Shown: positions 52,717 to 62,148 of the stretch, one piece after another
How the letters are laid out: every line of letters starts with the position of its first letter
Numbering within the stretch: the stretch's first letter is position 1
The notes under the pieces: model-generated
What the model was told of the DNA's origin: nothing
Databases searched by the model: none
The model's input: the letters and a program-made list of their open reading frames with translations, nothing else
DNA from: Shouchella xiaoxiensis
GTDB lineage: Bacteria; Bacillota; Bacilli; Bacillales; Bacillaceae_D
Direction of reading: 5' to 3'
Assembly (NCBI RefSeq): GCF_016907895.1
Contig: NZ_JAFBCV010000005.1
Location: forward strand, 124,001-188,000
Length of the DNA: 64,000 nt
Position numbers and translations under genes: made by a program

Positions 52717-54372
52717 TTATAGGTTCATTTCTTTCTTACCTGTTAATTTAAAGAAGAGCAACAATGACAAAATTGACGTAATTGTAAGTATCGCAGAGTA
52801 TGCCGAGGCATTCCCAAAATTACCACGGATAACTTCAGTGTAGATGGATACCGCTAATGTTTGCGTATTGCTAGAATACAAGATAATCGAGGCACTTAAT
52901 TCACCAAGAATCGTAATCCAGCTCATAATCGCTCCAGCCAATACTCCCGGCATCATCATTGGAACAACAACCTTAAAGAACGTTCGTCTTTCGGATGCTC
53001 CAAGGCTAATGGCCGCCTCTTCCATACTCGGGCTAATTTGACTCACAATCGCCGTACTCGAACGAATCGTATACGGCATCCTCCGAATTACAAAAGCAAG
53101 AATGAGAATAAGCGCAGATCCGGTTAAGTAAAACGGTGCATCGCTAAACGCAAACACGAGCGCAATTCCGAGAACCGACCCAGGAATGACAAACGGCAGC
53201 ATTGAAATCGTATCAAGCATGGAAGTAATCGCATTGCGTTTTCGCACGGTTAGGTAAGCAATTAAAATCCCGATCACAACGATGACAGCGATTGCAATTA
53301 AACCGAATTTATACGTATTCAAAATCATCGATAGATCACGATTAAACAAGATCGTTTCGTAGTTTTGTAGTGAAAATCGTCCAGTATACACTTGCCCACC
53401 AACTGTTTCTAAAAACGACGTGTACACGACAACAAGCTGAGGCAAGATTGAGATAAACGTGACAACGTATACAATACCATGGCTTATGACGTTTTTGACC
53501 CCTGTGCTTCTCTTTGTTTCCATTGGTCGAAGCGCGGACATCGAATAGGAGTATTGACGCGCAATGATTCGCTGGACTAAGAACAACGCAATCGTGACTA
53601 TAATAAAGATTGCCGCAATCGCAGCTGCAAATCCTGCATCTCCGCCTACTTCACTCATAAACTGAGTATATATTAAAACAGGGATTGTTCGGTACCCCTC
53701 ACCGATTAACATTGGCGTTCCAAAATCTGCAATAACGCGCATAAATACCAATAAAGAACTTGCTAGAATCGTTGGTGTTATTAACGGAACAACGATTTTC
53801 ATGACGCGTTGAATTCCAGAATAGCCAAGACTTTCCGCTGCTTCAATTAAGGAATTATCGACGTTTTTTAGTGCACCTGAAATATAGATAAATATTAGTG
53901 GAAATGACTGTAGTGTGAGAACAAGCACAATCCCCGCAAAACCGTAGATTCCATCAAAACTCATGTTAAAAGTGTCGTTAATAAACTTCGTAATAACACC
54001 GCTACGTCCTAGTAACTGAATCCAAGCATACGCACCAATAAATGGTGGTGATATATAAGAGACAATAATGATAATTTGTACAGCTTTGCTTCCGAAAATC
54101 TTGACACGTCGGAGCATGTAGGCAAGCGGCAACCCTATAATAACAGCAAGAAGAGTACTAACGACTGTGACCTTCACACTGTTCCAGAGCGTTACCCAAT
54201 AAAATTTCCGATCAAAAAAATGAGCAAAATGTTCAAATGTCAGTCGCCCTGCCTCAGCATCGTAAACACTTTTATTTAAGACTAAAATGACGGGAAAAAT
54301 AATAAAGAGAGCGAAGAACAGCATAATGACAAGCGTAATGATATTCCAACCAGTGAGGCCTTTGCGCAACAT
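52717..54372 (-). CDS. ABC transporter permease, fused two-domain (FbpB/AfuB-like)
   Basis: 551 residues with two BPD_transp_1 halves: the EAA loop of the first is EAAESLGYSGIQRVMKIVVP near 185 and of the second is EAAISLGASERRTFFKVVVP near 455, with about 12 helices. Ferric and sugar-phosphate uptake systems have this fused permease. It lies two bases after the ATPase gene and 67 bases before the kinase. Confidence 0.9.
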   Translation of the reverse strand: MLRKGLTGWNIITLVIMLFFALFIIFPVILVLNKSVYDAEAGRLTFEHFAHFFDRKFYWVTLWNSVKVTVVSTLLAVIIGLPLAYMLRRVKIFGSKAVQIIIIVSYISPPFIGAYAWIQLLGRSGVITKFINDTFNMSFDGIYGFAGIVLVLTLQSFPLIFIYISGALKNVDNSLIEAAESLGYSGIQRVMKIVVPLITPTILASSLLVFMRVIADFGTPMLIGEGYRTIPVLIYTQFMSEVGGDAGFAAAIAAIFIIVTIALFLVQRIIARQYSYSMSALRPMETKRSTGVKNVISHGIVYVVTFISILPQLVVVYTSFLETVGGQVYTGRFSLQNYETILFNRDLSMILNTYKFGLIAIAVIVVIGILIAYLTVRKRNAITSMLDTISMLPFVIPGSVLGIALVFAFSDAPFYLTGSALILILAFVIRRMPYTIRSSTAIVSQISPSMEEAAISLGASERRTFFKVVVPMMMPGVLAGAIMSWITILGELSASIILYSSNTQTLAVSIYTEVIRGNFGNASAYSAILTITSILSLLLFFKLTGKKEMNL

Positions 54373-54374
54373 GA

Positions 54375-55469
54375 TTACTCACCTGCCTTGATCAGCGTCG
54401 TTTCGCTCTGGGCATCAAACACATTAATCAGCTTTGGTTTTACCTTAACGAGAACCTTCGTTCCTTCTGGAATGATCGAATGATCCTCAATGTTTTGGAC
54501 GACTTCAACTTTTTCACCGGATTCCAACGTCACAAAGTAATGCGTGTTAATTCCAAGAAACATCGTGTTATTAACAACACCTGCAATTGCCTGTTTATCA
54601 GGCGTAACGTAAAATTCCTGCGGTCGGATTGAGACAAGCACCTCTTGCCCATCGCGAACGTCATCACGTAAATTCGTCATCTTTTCACGATAGTGATCGT
54701 TAAAGATGATGTAATCGCCATCAGTTGTCTTCTCGACAACAGCCTTCACCACATTAGACGTTCCAATGAACTGAGATACGAATACGTTGTTTGGACGTAA
54801 ATAAATGTTTTCCGGCTTCCCGATTTGCTGAATCACCCCTTTATTCATGACCGCAATTCGATCGGAAATCGCAAGTGCCTCTTCTTGATCATGCGTTACA
54901 TAGACCGTTGTAATGCCCACTTCTTGTTGAATGTCTTTAATTGCGTTTCGCATCTCCACTCGAAGCTTGGCATCTAAGTTGGATAAGGGCTCATCCATTA
55001 ACAATACTTTTGGATTAATGACTAGCGCTCTCGCTAGCGCTACACGCTGCTGTTGTCCACCTGATAATTTGTCTGGCTTCTTGGAATGGTGATCTTCAAT
55101 TCGAACGACTTTCATAATGTGATCAATTTTCTTCTTCATTTCTTTTTTGTCATCTTTATTCACTTTCAATCCAAAAGCAATGTTATCCGCGACCGTCATA
55201 TGAGGAAAAATTGCGTAGTTTTGAAACACCATCCCCATTTTTCGTTTGTTCGTCGGGATGTCGTTTATTGTTTGCTCATCGAGCTTAATTGCTCCACCTT
55301 CAATTGAATTAAAGCCAATAATCATCCGCAGCAAAGTAGTTTTCCCACAACCAGAAGGTCCGAGCAGCGTAAACAATTCACCTGGTTTAATGTGTAATGA
55401 TAGCCCATCAATGACCGTATGATCCTCATATTTCTTTACTACTTTATCAATATTAATTGCAACGCTCAT
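54375..55469 (-). CDS. ABC transporter ATP-binding protein (FbpC/PotA-like)
   Basis: 364 residues. Walker A GPSGCGKTT near 38, signature LSGGQQQR near 135, Walker B VLLMDEPLSNLD near 157 and a C-terminal TOBE-type domain (VLVSIRPQEFYV, MFLGINTHYFV) used for regulation. It energises import with the two-domain permease. The binding protein is encoded just upstream. Confidence 0.92.
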   Translation of the reverse strand: MSVAINIDKVVKKYEDHTVIDGLSLHIKPGELFTLLGPSGCGKTTLLRMIIGFNSIEGGAIKLDEQTINDIPTNKRKMGMVFQNYAIFPHMTVADNIAFGLKVNKDDKKEMKKKIDHIMKVVRIEDHHSKKPDKLSGGQQQRVALARALVINPKVLLMDEPLSNLDAKLRVEMRNAIKDIQQEVGITTVYVTHDQEEALAISDRIAVMNKGVIQQIGKPENIYLRPNNVFVSQFIGTSNVVKAVVEKTTDGDYIIFNDHYREKMTNLRDDVRDGQEVLVSIRPQEFYVTPDKQAIAGVVNNTMFLGINTHYFVTLESGEKVEVVQNIEDHSIIPEGTKVLVKVKPKLINVFDAQSETTLIKAGE

Positions 55470-55497
55470 GTTTTCTCCCCCTTAGCTGAATAAAGAA

Positions 55498-55528
55498 GCA
55501 TGCAGTGTACTGGATAGACTCTGCATGC
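55498..55528 (-). terminator. Intercistronic hairpin between binding protein and ATPase genes
   Basis: The stem GCATGCAG/CTGCATGC with a 15-base loop is followed by TTCTTTATT on the minus strand. Such hairpins often limit readthrough or stabilise the 5' mRNA so that binding protein is made in excess. Confidence 0.55.
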
Positions 55529-55537
55529 CTCTGTTTA

Positions 55538-56557
55538 TTAGTCCATCGAACGCTCAAGCACGTCTACATAACGTGATGTGATTTCATCCGTATTTTCAAT
55601 AATGTAGTCCTCGTCATACTCTTCAAACAGCTTAATTTCTGATTGTGGCGTCATATAATCTGCAACTTCAACCCCTTCACGTAGCGGTCGCACAGTTAAT
55701 TCCATCCCGGTTCGACTTTGAACTTCTTCTGAAAGCACATAATCAATGAACTTCTGGGCGTTCTCTAGATTATCCGTCCCCTTGATGATTTGAATAGATT
55801 GCCCAGGATAGACAACTCCTTCTTCTGGGAATACCACATCAACAGCTGCGCCACTTACGATGTAATGGATAACAGGGTCTTCCCATGTCAGACCAACCGC
55901 GTACTCACCATCAGCGACACCGCGGTGTACTTGACCGGAGCTACCTTGTACTTTGCCATCAAGATTTTCCATGAAGGCTTCTACGAATTCCCACGCCTCA
56001 TCAGCTAACGGATCGCCATCACCTGCCGCATACAGCATAGCTACAAGCGATTGAAAGGCCGAACTTGAGTTGACTGGATCACCAAACGCAATCCGCCCTT
56101 TTAATTCTGGATTCAACAAATCTTGAAAGCTTTCGACTTGAACATCCCCAATCAAATCCGTATTAACAATAAAAACAGTCGGATCAGAAAACGCTGGCGT
56201 AATAAATCCTGTAGTATTTTTGAAGCCCTCCATCATAAATTCATCTTCCGGCGAGACATACTCTTCAAACAAATCTGTTTTATCATGAAGCATGGTAATA
56301 TCAGCTGCCCACAAAATGTCACCTTGTGGATTATTTCGCTCTGATTCTACCCGTGTAACCACTTCCCCAGTTCCTGCTGAAATGGTTTGAACTTTAATAC
56401 CTGTTTCTTCCTCAAACTTAGGAATAACGGCATCGTTTAAATTTTCACTTCGGGTTGTATAGACAACTAACGTGTCGTCTGAGCCAGATTCACTGCCGCA
56501 CCCTGTTGCCACAATCGCTGTTCCAAGTAAAACCCCCATATATTTAAGCGCTTTCAT
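55538..56557 (-). CDS. ABC transporter substrate-binding lipoprotein (FbpA/AfuA-like)
   Basis: 339 residues. The lipobox ATGC ends the signal peptide at Cys20. The mature part is a type 2 periplasmic-binding-protein fold of the FutA/AfuA/phosphonate group (LVVYTTRSENLNDAVIPKFEEETGIKV, QGDILWAADITML). Members bind ferric iron, sugar phosphates or 2-aminoethylphosphonate; the typical iron-binding tyrosine pair near the C-terminus is not evident, and the linked two-component system favours a phosphorylated organic substrate. First gene of the operon, RBS AAGGAGGGG. Confidence 0.88.
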   Translation of the reverse strand: MKALKYMGVLLGTAIVATGCGSESGSDDTLVVYTTRSENLNDAVIPKFEEETGIKVQTISAGTGEVVTRVESERNNPQGDILWAADITMLHDKTDLFEEYVSPEDEFMMEGFKNTTGFITPAFSDPTVFIVNTDLIGDVQVESFQDLLNPELKGRIAFGDPVNSSSAFQSLVAMLYAAGDGDPLADEAWEFVEAFMENLDGKVQGSSGQVHRGVADGEYAVGLTWEDPVIHYIVSGAAVDVVFPEEGVVYPGQSIQIIKGTDNLENAQKFIDYVLSEEVQSRTGMELTVRPLREGVEVADYMTPQSEIKLFEEYDEDYIIENTDEITSRYVDVLERSMD

Positions 56558-56931
56558 AATAACCCCTCCTTGTTCTATAGCTTTATCGTAAAGCCAATTC
56601 TGCTTTTACGTAATCCTAAAATTATTAAAATGTATCCGAAATCGTATAAGAAAAACGCGATGTTTGCTCTATTTATAAAAAAAGGACTGGCTTTAGGAGG
56701 AAATTCCTCTAGAGCGTCAGTTCGATAAATTTCTACGTGGAATTATTCCCCTGGAAATAATTCCACGTTTTCTGTCGTTATTTAATGACGCCTCTGTACC
56801 AACTAGCCTCATTTATATGTAGAATTGAGCACCACTCACAGTGAATTTAGCTCCTTCTACCCTCTTTATGATGAAAGACAGGTTAAAACCAGCTATCGTT
56901 TGATTAACAACATGTATAGGAGGCGGTTAGC
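56558..56931 (-). promoter_or_regulatory. Hairpin-rich leader between divergent operons
   Basis: This 374-base gap carries no gene. Read on the minus strand it holds a large hairpin near 56820-56860 (GTAGAA/TTCTAC arms with an inner CACT/AGTG), a perfect 13-bp hairpin ACGTGGAATTATT/AATAATTCCACGT (56735-56768) and then a bulged stem with inner GAGGA/TCCTC followed by TTTTTTT (56681-56723), a terminator-like element about 120 bases before the binding protein ATG. It may be an attenuating leader for the uptake operon. No known riboswitch class is recognised. Confidence 0.45.
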
Positions 56932-57216
56932 ATGGCTGCAGCTAAACAGAACACTCATTCAAAGTGGCGAGGCGTATTCATTCCTTTAGGAATCCTTATT
57001 CTCTCTCAGCTCATCTTTTATTTGTTTGAAGATACATGGCTACTGAACCCTGGGTATAGTCCTGGTTCAGTTGGAGGACGCCTTATTGAATCAAGGCTTT
57101 TCACAGAATGGATCACCATTTATCAGACGCCAATGTTAAATTTCTCAACAGCAATCATCGTTGTTGTCTGTTTATGCACAGCATTATCAACGCTATTAAG
57201 GAAAACTAATCGTTAG
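56932..57216 (+). CDS. Small membrane protein preceding an ABC-2 transporter
   Basis: 94 residues with two hydrophobic segments (about 14-31 and 69-87) separated by a loop (NPGYSPGSVGGRLIESR). Not recognised. RBS TAGGAGG precedes ATG 56932. It lies 20 bases before the ABC ATPase gene and is likely co-transcribed, perhaps as an accessory transporter subunit. Confidence 0.65.
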   Translation: MAAAKQNTHSKWRGVFIPLGILILSQLIFYLFEDTWLLNPGYSPGSVGGRLIESRLFTEWITIYQTPMLNFSTAIIVVVCLCTALSTLLRKTNR

Positions 57217-57236
57217 TAAACGGAAAGGAGTTAATG

Positions 57237-58091
57237 ATGACAGCTATTTTAGAACTTCAAAACGTCTGTAAACAATATGAGGGTTCGTCCTTTAAACTAA
57301 ACGAGGTATCCTTTACGATTCCCAATGGATCAATTGTCGGCTTTATTGGCTCAAACGGGGCGGGAAAAACAACAACAATGGGGACAATCATTGGCACATT
57401 AAAAAAAGACTCTGGTACCATTCATGTTTTCGGAGAAGAATTTTTACAACAACCCGCACTAAAAGAAGAGATTGGTGTCGTGTTTGATAACATGACCTTT
57501 TCAAACAACTTAAACACAATCCAACTAGGGAAAGTGATGCGACTCCTTTATAAAAGCTGGGATCAAGAAATGTATCGGCATTACCTCAAGTTATTTTCCC
57601 TACCAGCCAAAGAAAAAATAAAAGGGTTCTCTAGAGGAATGTCAATGAAATTGTCCTTGGCAGTTGCCTTGTCCCATGATGCAAAGCTGTTTATCTTAGA
57701 CGAAGCAACAGCAGGCCTTGATCCAGCTGGTCGAGCTGAAATACTCGAGGTATGCGTGGCAATTGTTAAAGAAAAAAAGCGCGGGATTTTAATGTCATCG
57801 CATATTACGAGCGATATTGAAAAGATAGCAGACAAACTCATCTTTATTAAAGATGGTGAAATTGTCTTGAACGTGATGAAAGAAACGCTGCTACAGAAAC
57901 ATGGCATTTTTTCCTGCACGAGAAATGATTTTGAGCAGCTAAACAAGGCAAACATCGTTGCTTATTTTGAAAGAGACGATTTAATTGACGTGCTTGTATC
58001 AACAACTGATGGTCTTCCTGCTACCTTCACCAAACAACCATTTTCGATTGACGATGTATCACTCATTTTAATGAGAGGAGTGGTTGTATGA
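57237..58091 (+). CDS. ABC-2 transporter ATP-binding protein
   Basis: About 284 residues. Walker A GSNGAGKTT near 41, a degenerate signature FSRGMSMKLSLA near 135 instead of LSGGQ, Walker B LFILDEATAGLDP near 156 and the H-loop SSH. The 75-residue C-terminal extension resembles YtrB/EcsA-like exporters. ATG at 57237 is better spaced from AAAGGAG than ATG 57234. Its 3' end overlaps the permease gene by 4 bases. Confidence 0.88.
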   Translation: MTAILELQNVCKQYEGSSFKLNEVSFTIPNGSIVGFIGSNGAGKTTTMGTIIGTLKKDSGTIHVFGEEFLQQPALKEEIGVVFDNMTFSNNLNTIQLGKVMRLLYKSWDQEMYRHYLKLFSLPAKEKIKGFSRGMSMKLSLAVALSHDAKLFILDEATAGLDPAGRAEILEVCVAIVKEKKRGILMSSHITSDIEKIADKLIFIKDGEIVLNVMKETLLQKHGIFSCTRNDFEQLNKANIVAYFERDDLIDVLVSTTDGLPATFTKQPFSIDDVSLILMRGVVV

Positions 58092-58729
58092 AGGGGCTTC
58101 TACTGAACCATGTATTTATTACAGAAAAAACGATCAGAAACTATGGTTTACTAGCGATTGTTATTGTTGTAGCGCTTTATCTCTCAGGTCACTCACTTGC
58201 ATTAAGAGGAGCAGGCTTCGTTCCTTTCCTCTTTCTTATTCAACCTGCATTCGAAGTATTAAAACATGATGCGCTATCAGGTTGGCATAAATTCGTCATC
58301 ACGCTTCCTATTAAGCGGGCTACTTATGTTCAAAGCCACTACCTTCTTTGCCTGATTCTAATTGGAAGTGCTGCCATTATTTCTCTAGGCTTATTTCTCC
58401 TTGCTCAGCTTTTGATTGACTTTGACACGATCCTTACTTTTTATCTCTTTTTCTTCAGAGGAATGGGCATCGTTTTAATCATAGCTGCGCTTGTTTATCC
58501 CTTAACGTTCAAACTGGGAATTGAAAAATCTGACTCAATCGTCATCATTAGCAGTATTAGTTCGGTTGGACTCTTCTTCGCAAGCTCAATCGTATTTTCT
58601 TTATTTACATCGAGCTCAAGCGATTCTGTTGATTTGATCTTCTCGCTTTTCTTTCTGATCATTTCCTGCATTCTCTTTTTACTTTCATGCTTGATTTCAA
58701 GCAATATTTTTAATCAAAAAGAGTATTAA
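58088..58729 (+). CDS. ABC-2 type permease
   Basis: 213 residues with six hydrophobic segments, of the ABC-2 membrane family associated with YtrB-like ATPases. PAFEVLKHDALSGWHKFVITLPIKRATYVQSHY near residue 55-88 is typical of the family's cytoplasmic coupling loop. Overlaps the ATPase stop as ATGA. Substrate unknown; GntR-type regulators often accompany such loci but none is present here. Confidence 0.85.
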   Translation: MKGLLLNHVFITEKTIRNYGLLAIVIVVALYLSGHSLALRGAGFVPFLFLIQPAFEVLKHDALSGWHKFVITLPIKRATYVQSHYLLCLILIGSAAIISLGLFLLAQLLIDFDTILTFYLFFFRGMGIVLIIAALVYPLTFKLGIEKSDSIVIISSISSVGLFFASSIVFSLFTSSSSDSVDLIFSLFFLIISCILFLLSCLISSNIFNQKEY

Positions 58730-58761
58730 AAAAAAGGTGCGGAGATTCCGCACCTTTTTTT
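58729..58761. terminator. Bidirectional terminator
   Basis: The perfect stem AAAAAAAGGTGCGGA/TCCGCACCTTTTTTT has a 3-base loop and separates the convergent permease and acetamidase genes. Confidence 0.92.
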
Positions 58762-58763
58762 AA

Positions 58764-59663
58764 TTACCCTGGAAATTCGATTAAGCCCGTTTGTTTCAAC
58801 AGTGCTTTACTCATAGCTAACCTGACCGTCTTCAGTGGGTTAACAACTTGGCAAATGCTTAAATCTCCACTCGCACTTAGAAGCATTGTTGCTTCATTAA
58901 ACGTTAGGGGAGTCCGTTCTGTTAGGATATTTGCCCATTCTTTTACCGCTCGCTCCGTAGCTTCTTCAATTGTTAATGCTGATGAAATCACTTCAATCTC
59001 CTGTTCGTTTTCTAACCACGGCATAGTCGATTTCTTCTTCAGTACTGTAAGCGTAACTGATACCGTCGCATCAATTTCAACACCGGTTACACATACTTCT
59101 CCGTCCCCCATTGTTGCGTGTACATCACCTAAGGCAAACAGCGCTCCTTTAACAGCAACTGGAAAATAAGCCGTTGCCCCTTCTGTCATATGCGTGTTGT
59201 CCATGTTTCCGCCATGATCTCCCGGCGTCCCACATGAGATAGGCTCGCCGCTAGGTGCTACTCCTATCACGCCAATCATCTTCCTTAATGGTAGAATGAT
59301 GTTCTTTGAAAAATGAACGCCATGTTCATCCACTTTCATTCGCTTGTATGAGAACGTCTCAACTTGCTGACCAAGCACACCTAAACCTGGGGCCACAGCC
59401 ATAACGCCCTCTTCTTCTAATTCAATCTTATGAATGTCTACTTTCAGCGTGTCTCCAGGTTCTGCGCTTTCAATGTAAATCGGTCCCGTCGCTGGATTGA
59501 CGCGCGCCATATTTATTTCATTAAAGGTTGAATGTTCGTCTTTTAATTGATTTGAAAACGCATCGAGCGTCTCCACTTTCACCGTTCTTCCACTCTCCAC
59601 CTTAACTGTTGCAGCTGCCTGTTGTGAGAACTGGTACAGATGCATTTCTTTACTTACGAACAT
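58764..59663 (-). CDS. Acetamidase/formamidase family protein
   Basis: 299 residues, the usual length for the short FmdA/AmdA type. It contains GVIGVAPSGEPI near 130, CGTPGDHGGNMDNTHMTEGA near 145 and ALGDVHATMGDGEVCVTGVEID near 179, family signatures with the metal-binding His and Asp. It should hydrolyse formamide or short amides to ammonia and acid. ATG 59663 follows AAGAGGTG by 8 bases; the upstream TTG at 59684 is rejected. Confidence 0.9.
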   Translation of the reverse strand: MFVSKEMHLYQFSQQAAATVKVESGRTVKVETLDAFSNQLKDEHSTFNEINMARVNPATGPIYIESAEPGDTLKVDIHKIELEEEGVMAVAPGLGVLGQQVETFSYKRMKVDEHGVHFSKNIILPLRKMIGVIGVAPSGEPISCGTPGDHGGNMDNTHMTEGATAYFPVAVKGALFALGDVHATMGDGEVCVTGVEIDATVSVTLTVLKKKSTMPWLENEQEIEVISSALTIEEATERAVKEWANILTERTPLTFNEATMLLSASGDLSICQVVNPLKTVRLAMSKALLKQTGLIEFPG

Positions 59664-59755
59664 TTGCTTACACCTCTTCTTCAAGTTGTTTCATTAATCA
59701 AACAACACTATTCAAAAGAATGCAATAAAAAACAATTCTTTAGTTATTCTATCAG

Positions 59756-59785
59756 TTGATTAGAGAACATATATTCGCATATAAT
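59756..59785 (+). promoter_or_regulatory. Promoter of the 59813 gene
   Basis: TTGATT, an 18-base spacer and TATAAT form a sigma-A promoter. The overlapping CATATAATA also fits a mother-cell sigma -10, but no matching -35 is found. Confidence 0.65.
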
Positions 59786-59812
59786 ACGGAATAACATCAT
59801 GGAGGTATTCAA

Positions 59813-60226
59813 ATGAGGCACACACATCCCTTTTCTATGCACGATCATGAGGCAGAGGAACGACTTCAAGAAGCACTGAATACATCACGAATTTACATCT
59901 ATACGTATTATACAGATCGGTTATTGAGAAAAGAGCTCAACATCTTTGAATCTTATGCTGATTCTCTCGTTAAATTTCCACATGTATACGCAGTGGCCAT
60001 TCGCGACGGACTAAAGCGCCTTACGATTGATTTGAACGATATTAAACAATATATGGAACAGCTTCACCTAACCATTAATGAGCGAGCCACACAACGAACG
60101 CAACAAACCATTTCACATACGATGAGGCTGGAACAAACAGAAAAACGAGTTCATTTTCGCAAAGAAACTTTAAATAAAGAAGTAAAAGCAAGGATGTGTA
60201 TGTACGTTTTTCCGTTAAAGCGATGA
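59813..60226 (+). CDS. Hypothetical protein
   Basis: 137 residues, soluble, mostly helical with many charged residues (EAEERLQEALNTSRIYIYTYYT, LTIDLNDIKQYMEQLHLT, TQRTQQTISHTMRLEQTEKR). A His-rich N-terminus (HTHPFSMHDH) could bind metal. Not recognised. RBS GGAGG precedes ATG 59813 and a clear promoter lies upstream, so expression is likely. Confidence 0.65.
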   Translation: MRHTHPFSMHDHEAEERLQEALNTSRIYIYTYYTDRLLRKELNIFESYADSLVKFPHVYAVAIRDGLKRLTIDLNDIKQYMEQLHLTINERATQRTQQTISHTMRLEQTEKRVHFRKETLNKEVKARMCMYVFPLKR

Positions 60227-60373
60227 TTCGTCCGACAATTATCGGCAAAAACCGAAATGATTTGCATCGATTAACTGTTAAATTAGATCCTTTTTTGTCG
60301 TATAAAAAGATAAATACCTAATTAATGTAAAATAATCGTATCTTTTGTATTGAACTTTTAATCCTAATTACTG

Positions 60374-60403
60374 TTGCATTTTTGAAATCACGAGCCTTAT
60401 AAT
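60374..60403 (+). promoter_or_regulatory. Promoter of the glycosyltransferase gene
   Basis: TTGCAT, an 18-base spacer and consensus TATAAT lie about 85 bases before the start codon. Confidence 0.75.
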
Positions 60404-60488
60404 AGACCTATTGTGAAAAGGATAAAGTCGGTTGCTATTGAAAATACAAGGTCTTTATACCTAGCAACCTATTGGAGGCATTCAAGTA

Positions 60489-61985
60489 ATGAAGGAAGCA
60501 CTCATTCCTGTTGTAAGAAACGCTTTTATGAGGCCAAGGATTGTTGCGTTCATTCCAGCGCATAATGAGGAAAAATCAATTAGAGATTGTTTAGAAGGAT
60601 TAGCAGACCAAGATCTGCCACCAAGCATCGAACTAGATATCATCGTAATTGCTGACAATTGTCATGATCGCACCGCAGAAGTTGCCATGTGCTCTGGCCA
60701 AGAATTGCATTTAAATGTAATGGTCATTAAAACAGAGAACAACAAACAACGAAAAGTAGGTGCATTAAACGCTGCATGGAAAAGTTTGTATGGTGATTTA
60801 CTAGACATTTACGATCAAGAATTGAGCCCCTACCAAGAGATTTATAACAAATCGGTAAAAGCAATCTTAGGAATGGATGCGGATAGCAGGCTTGCTCCAG
60901 GTGCGCTAAAGCATTTATGGGATGGGTTGATGAGTGCGCGTAACATTGGTGGCGTCATGGCAAAGTACACAATGCGAATGCCGAGAAAAATGAGCGAGCT
61001 TTCCCCTGACGATCCCCACTACGAAGTGAAATTGGAAAGTGGAAACTATGGCAGTCAAATAACACGCTGGTGGACGCATCAACAAAAGCAAGACATGACG
61101 AGTTGGCTCTTGGCATTGCAGTACAAAGGCGGTAGCACCTACGTATTAGGTGGGCAAGGAACACTCTTTCGTCCGGCTGCTCTGCACGATATTGTCCAGC
61201 GAAACAACTTAGATGGCCCTTGGCAAGATGATAGTGACGTTGAGGATATGTTGTTAACATGGCAGCTTCAAAAAGCAAAATGGAAAACGTTAATAAGCCC
61301 AACAGCTCGCTGCTATGTAGATGCCATGAGATCTTATCACACGTTTCGACAGCAGCGGATTAAGTGGGCATCTGGCACTTTAGACTTAATGACAAATCAA
61401 GAGCTCGGTTTGCGTACACCTCATCGACTGAAACTTTGGCGATCAGAATGTAGAAAATTACTTGACCTAACCATCCGCATCATGCTTATCACCCTTCTTA
61501 CAATCGCTTTAGTAACAGACCAATTTTCATGGAACTGGCTTTGGATTATCCCGATTGCCGTTGCCGTTATCTTAAACCTTGTTCTTGCTTTAAAAACACC
61601 GATGCGAAGGCCCATTGACGTGGTGATGTCTTCTACTTTAATTAGTTCCGAGATTTATTTATGGGCTAACCTCATCACATTCTTACAAGTCTGGCTCGAT
61701 AAACTTTCGCAGAATCGAAAAGACGGGTGGCAAAATCAATACAGTGCCGAACAAGGCAAAACAAAAAGCAGATTAGTTGAGGGAGTCATTTTGATCACTT
61801 TGCTCATTGCTGCAGCAGTAGGATTTGCAATCTATAACCGTTCTTTTTTCACAAGTACTTCTGTAAAAATGACCGTCTCACCTTTTTTAGAAATTGGCTG
61901 GATTCTGCTCACTTATTTAACCATTCTAGCCACATGTATTATGATCCATCAGCTATGGACTTTACGCCGGAATTACAAAGCATAA
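60489..61985 (+). CDS. Membrane glycosyltransferase family 2 (processive type)
   Basis: 498 residues. The GT-A domain starts FIPAHNEEKSIRDCLEGL near 20, DADSRLAPGA near 128 gives the metal-binding DxD, DDSDVEDMLLTWQL near 255 the ED box, and QQRIKWASG near 295 the Q(Q/R)xRW motif of processive enzymes. At least four membrane helices follow (325-365, 380-410, 425-450, 465-490). It probably makes a surface polysaccharide from UDP-sugars; the sugar cannot be told. No other polysaccharide genes adjoin it. Confidence 0.9.
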   Translation: MKEALIPVVRNAFMRPRIVAFIPAHNEEKSIRDCLEGLADQDLPPSIELDIIVIADNCHDRTAEVAMCSGQELHLNVMVIKTENNKQRKVGALNAAWKSLYGDLLDIYDQELSPYQEIYNKSVKAILGMDADSRLAPGALKHLWDGLMSARNIGGVMAKYTMRMPRKMSELSPDDPHYEVKLESGNYGSQITRWWTHQQKQDMTSWLLALQYKGGSTYVLGGQGTLFRPAALHDIVQRNNLDGPWQDDSDVEDMLLTWQLQKAKWKTLISPTARCYVDAMRSYHTFRQQRIKWASGTLDLMTNQELGLRTPHRLKLWRSECRKLLDLTIRIMLITLLTIALVTDQFSWNWLWIIPIAVAVILNLVLALKTPMRRPIDVVMSSTLISSEIYLWANLITFLQVWLDKLSQNRKDGWQNQYSAEQGKTKSRLVEGVILITLLIAAAVGFAIYNRSFFTSTSVKMTVSPFLEIGWILLTYLTILATCIMIHQLWTLRRNYKA

Positions 61986-62148
61986 ATTTCCTGTTTTAAT
62001 TGTTAAAAAAATCTGTTTTCAGCCGATATACTCTGTACATACTAGTTGTCAACCTTTTTTATTGCACTGATGTTGGGAAAATAGATTATTACTAGTGAGG
62101 TCATATGATGAAGAATGAATGCTTTATTGCACAATGGGGTACATTTCT

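Noticed and set aside
58764-59663. Acetamidase as part of the ABC-2 operon
   Set aside because: It is on the opposite strand beyond a perfect bidirectional terminator.
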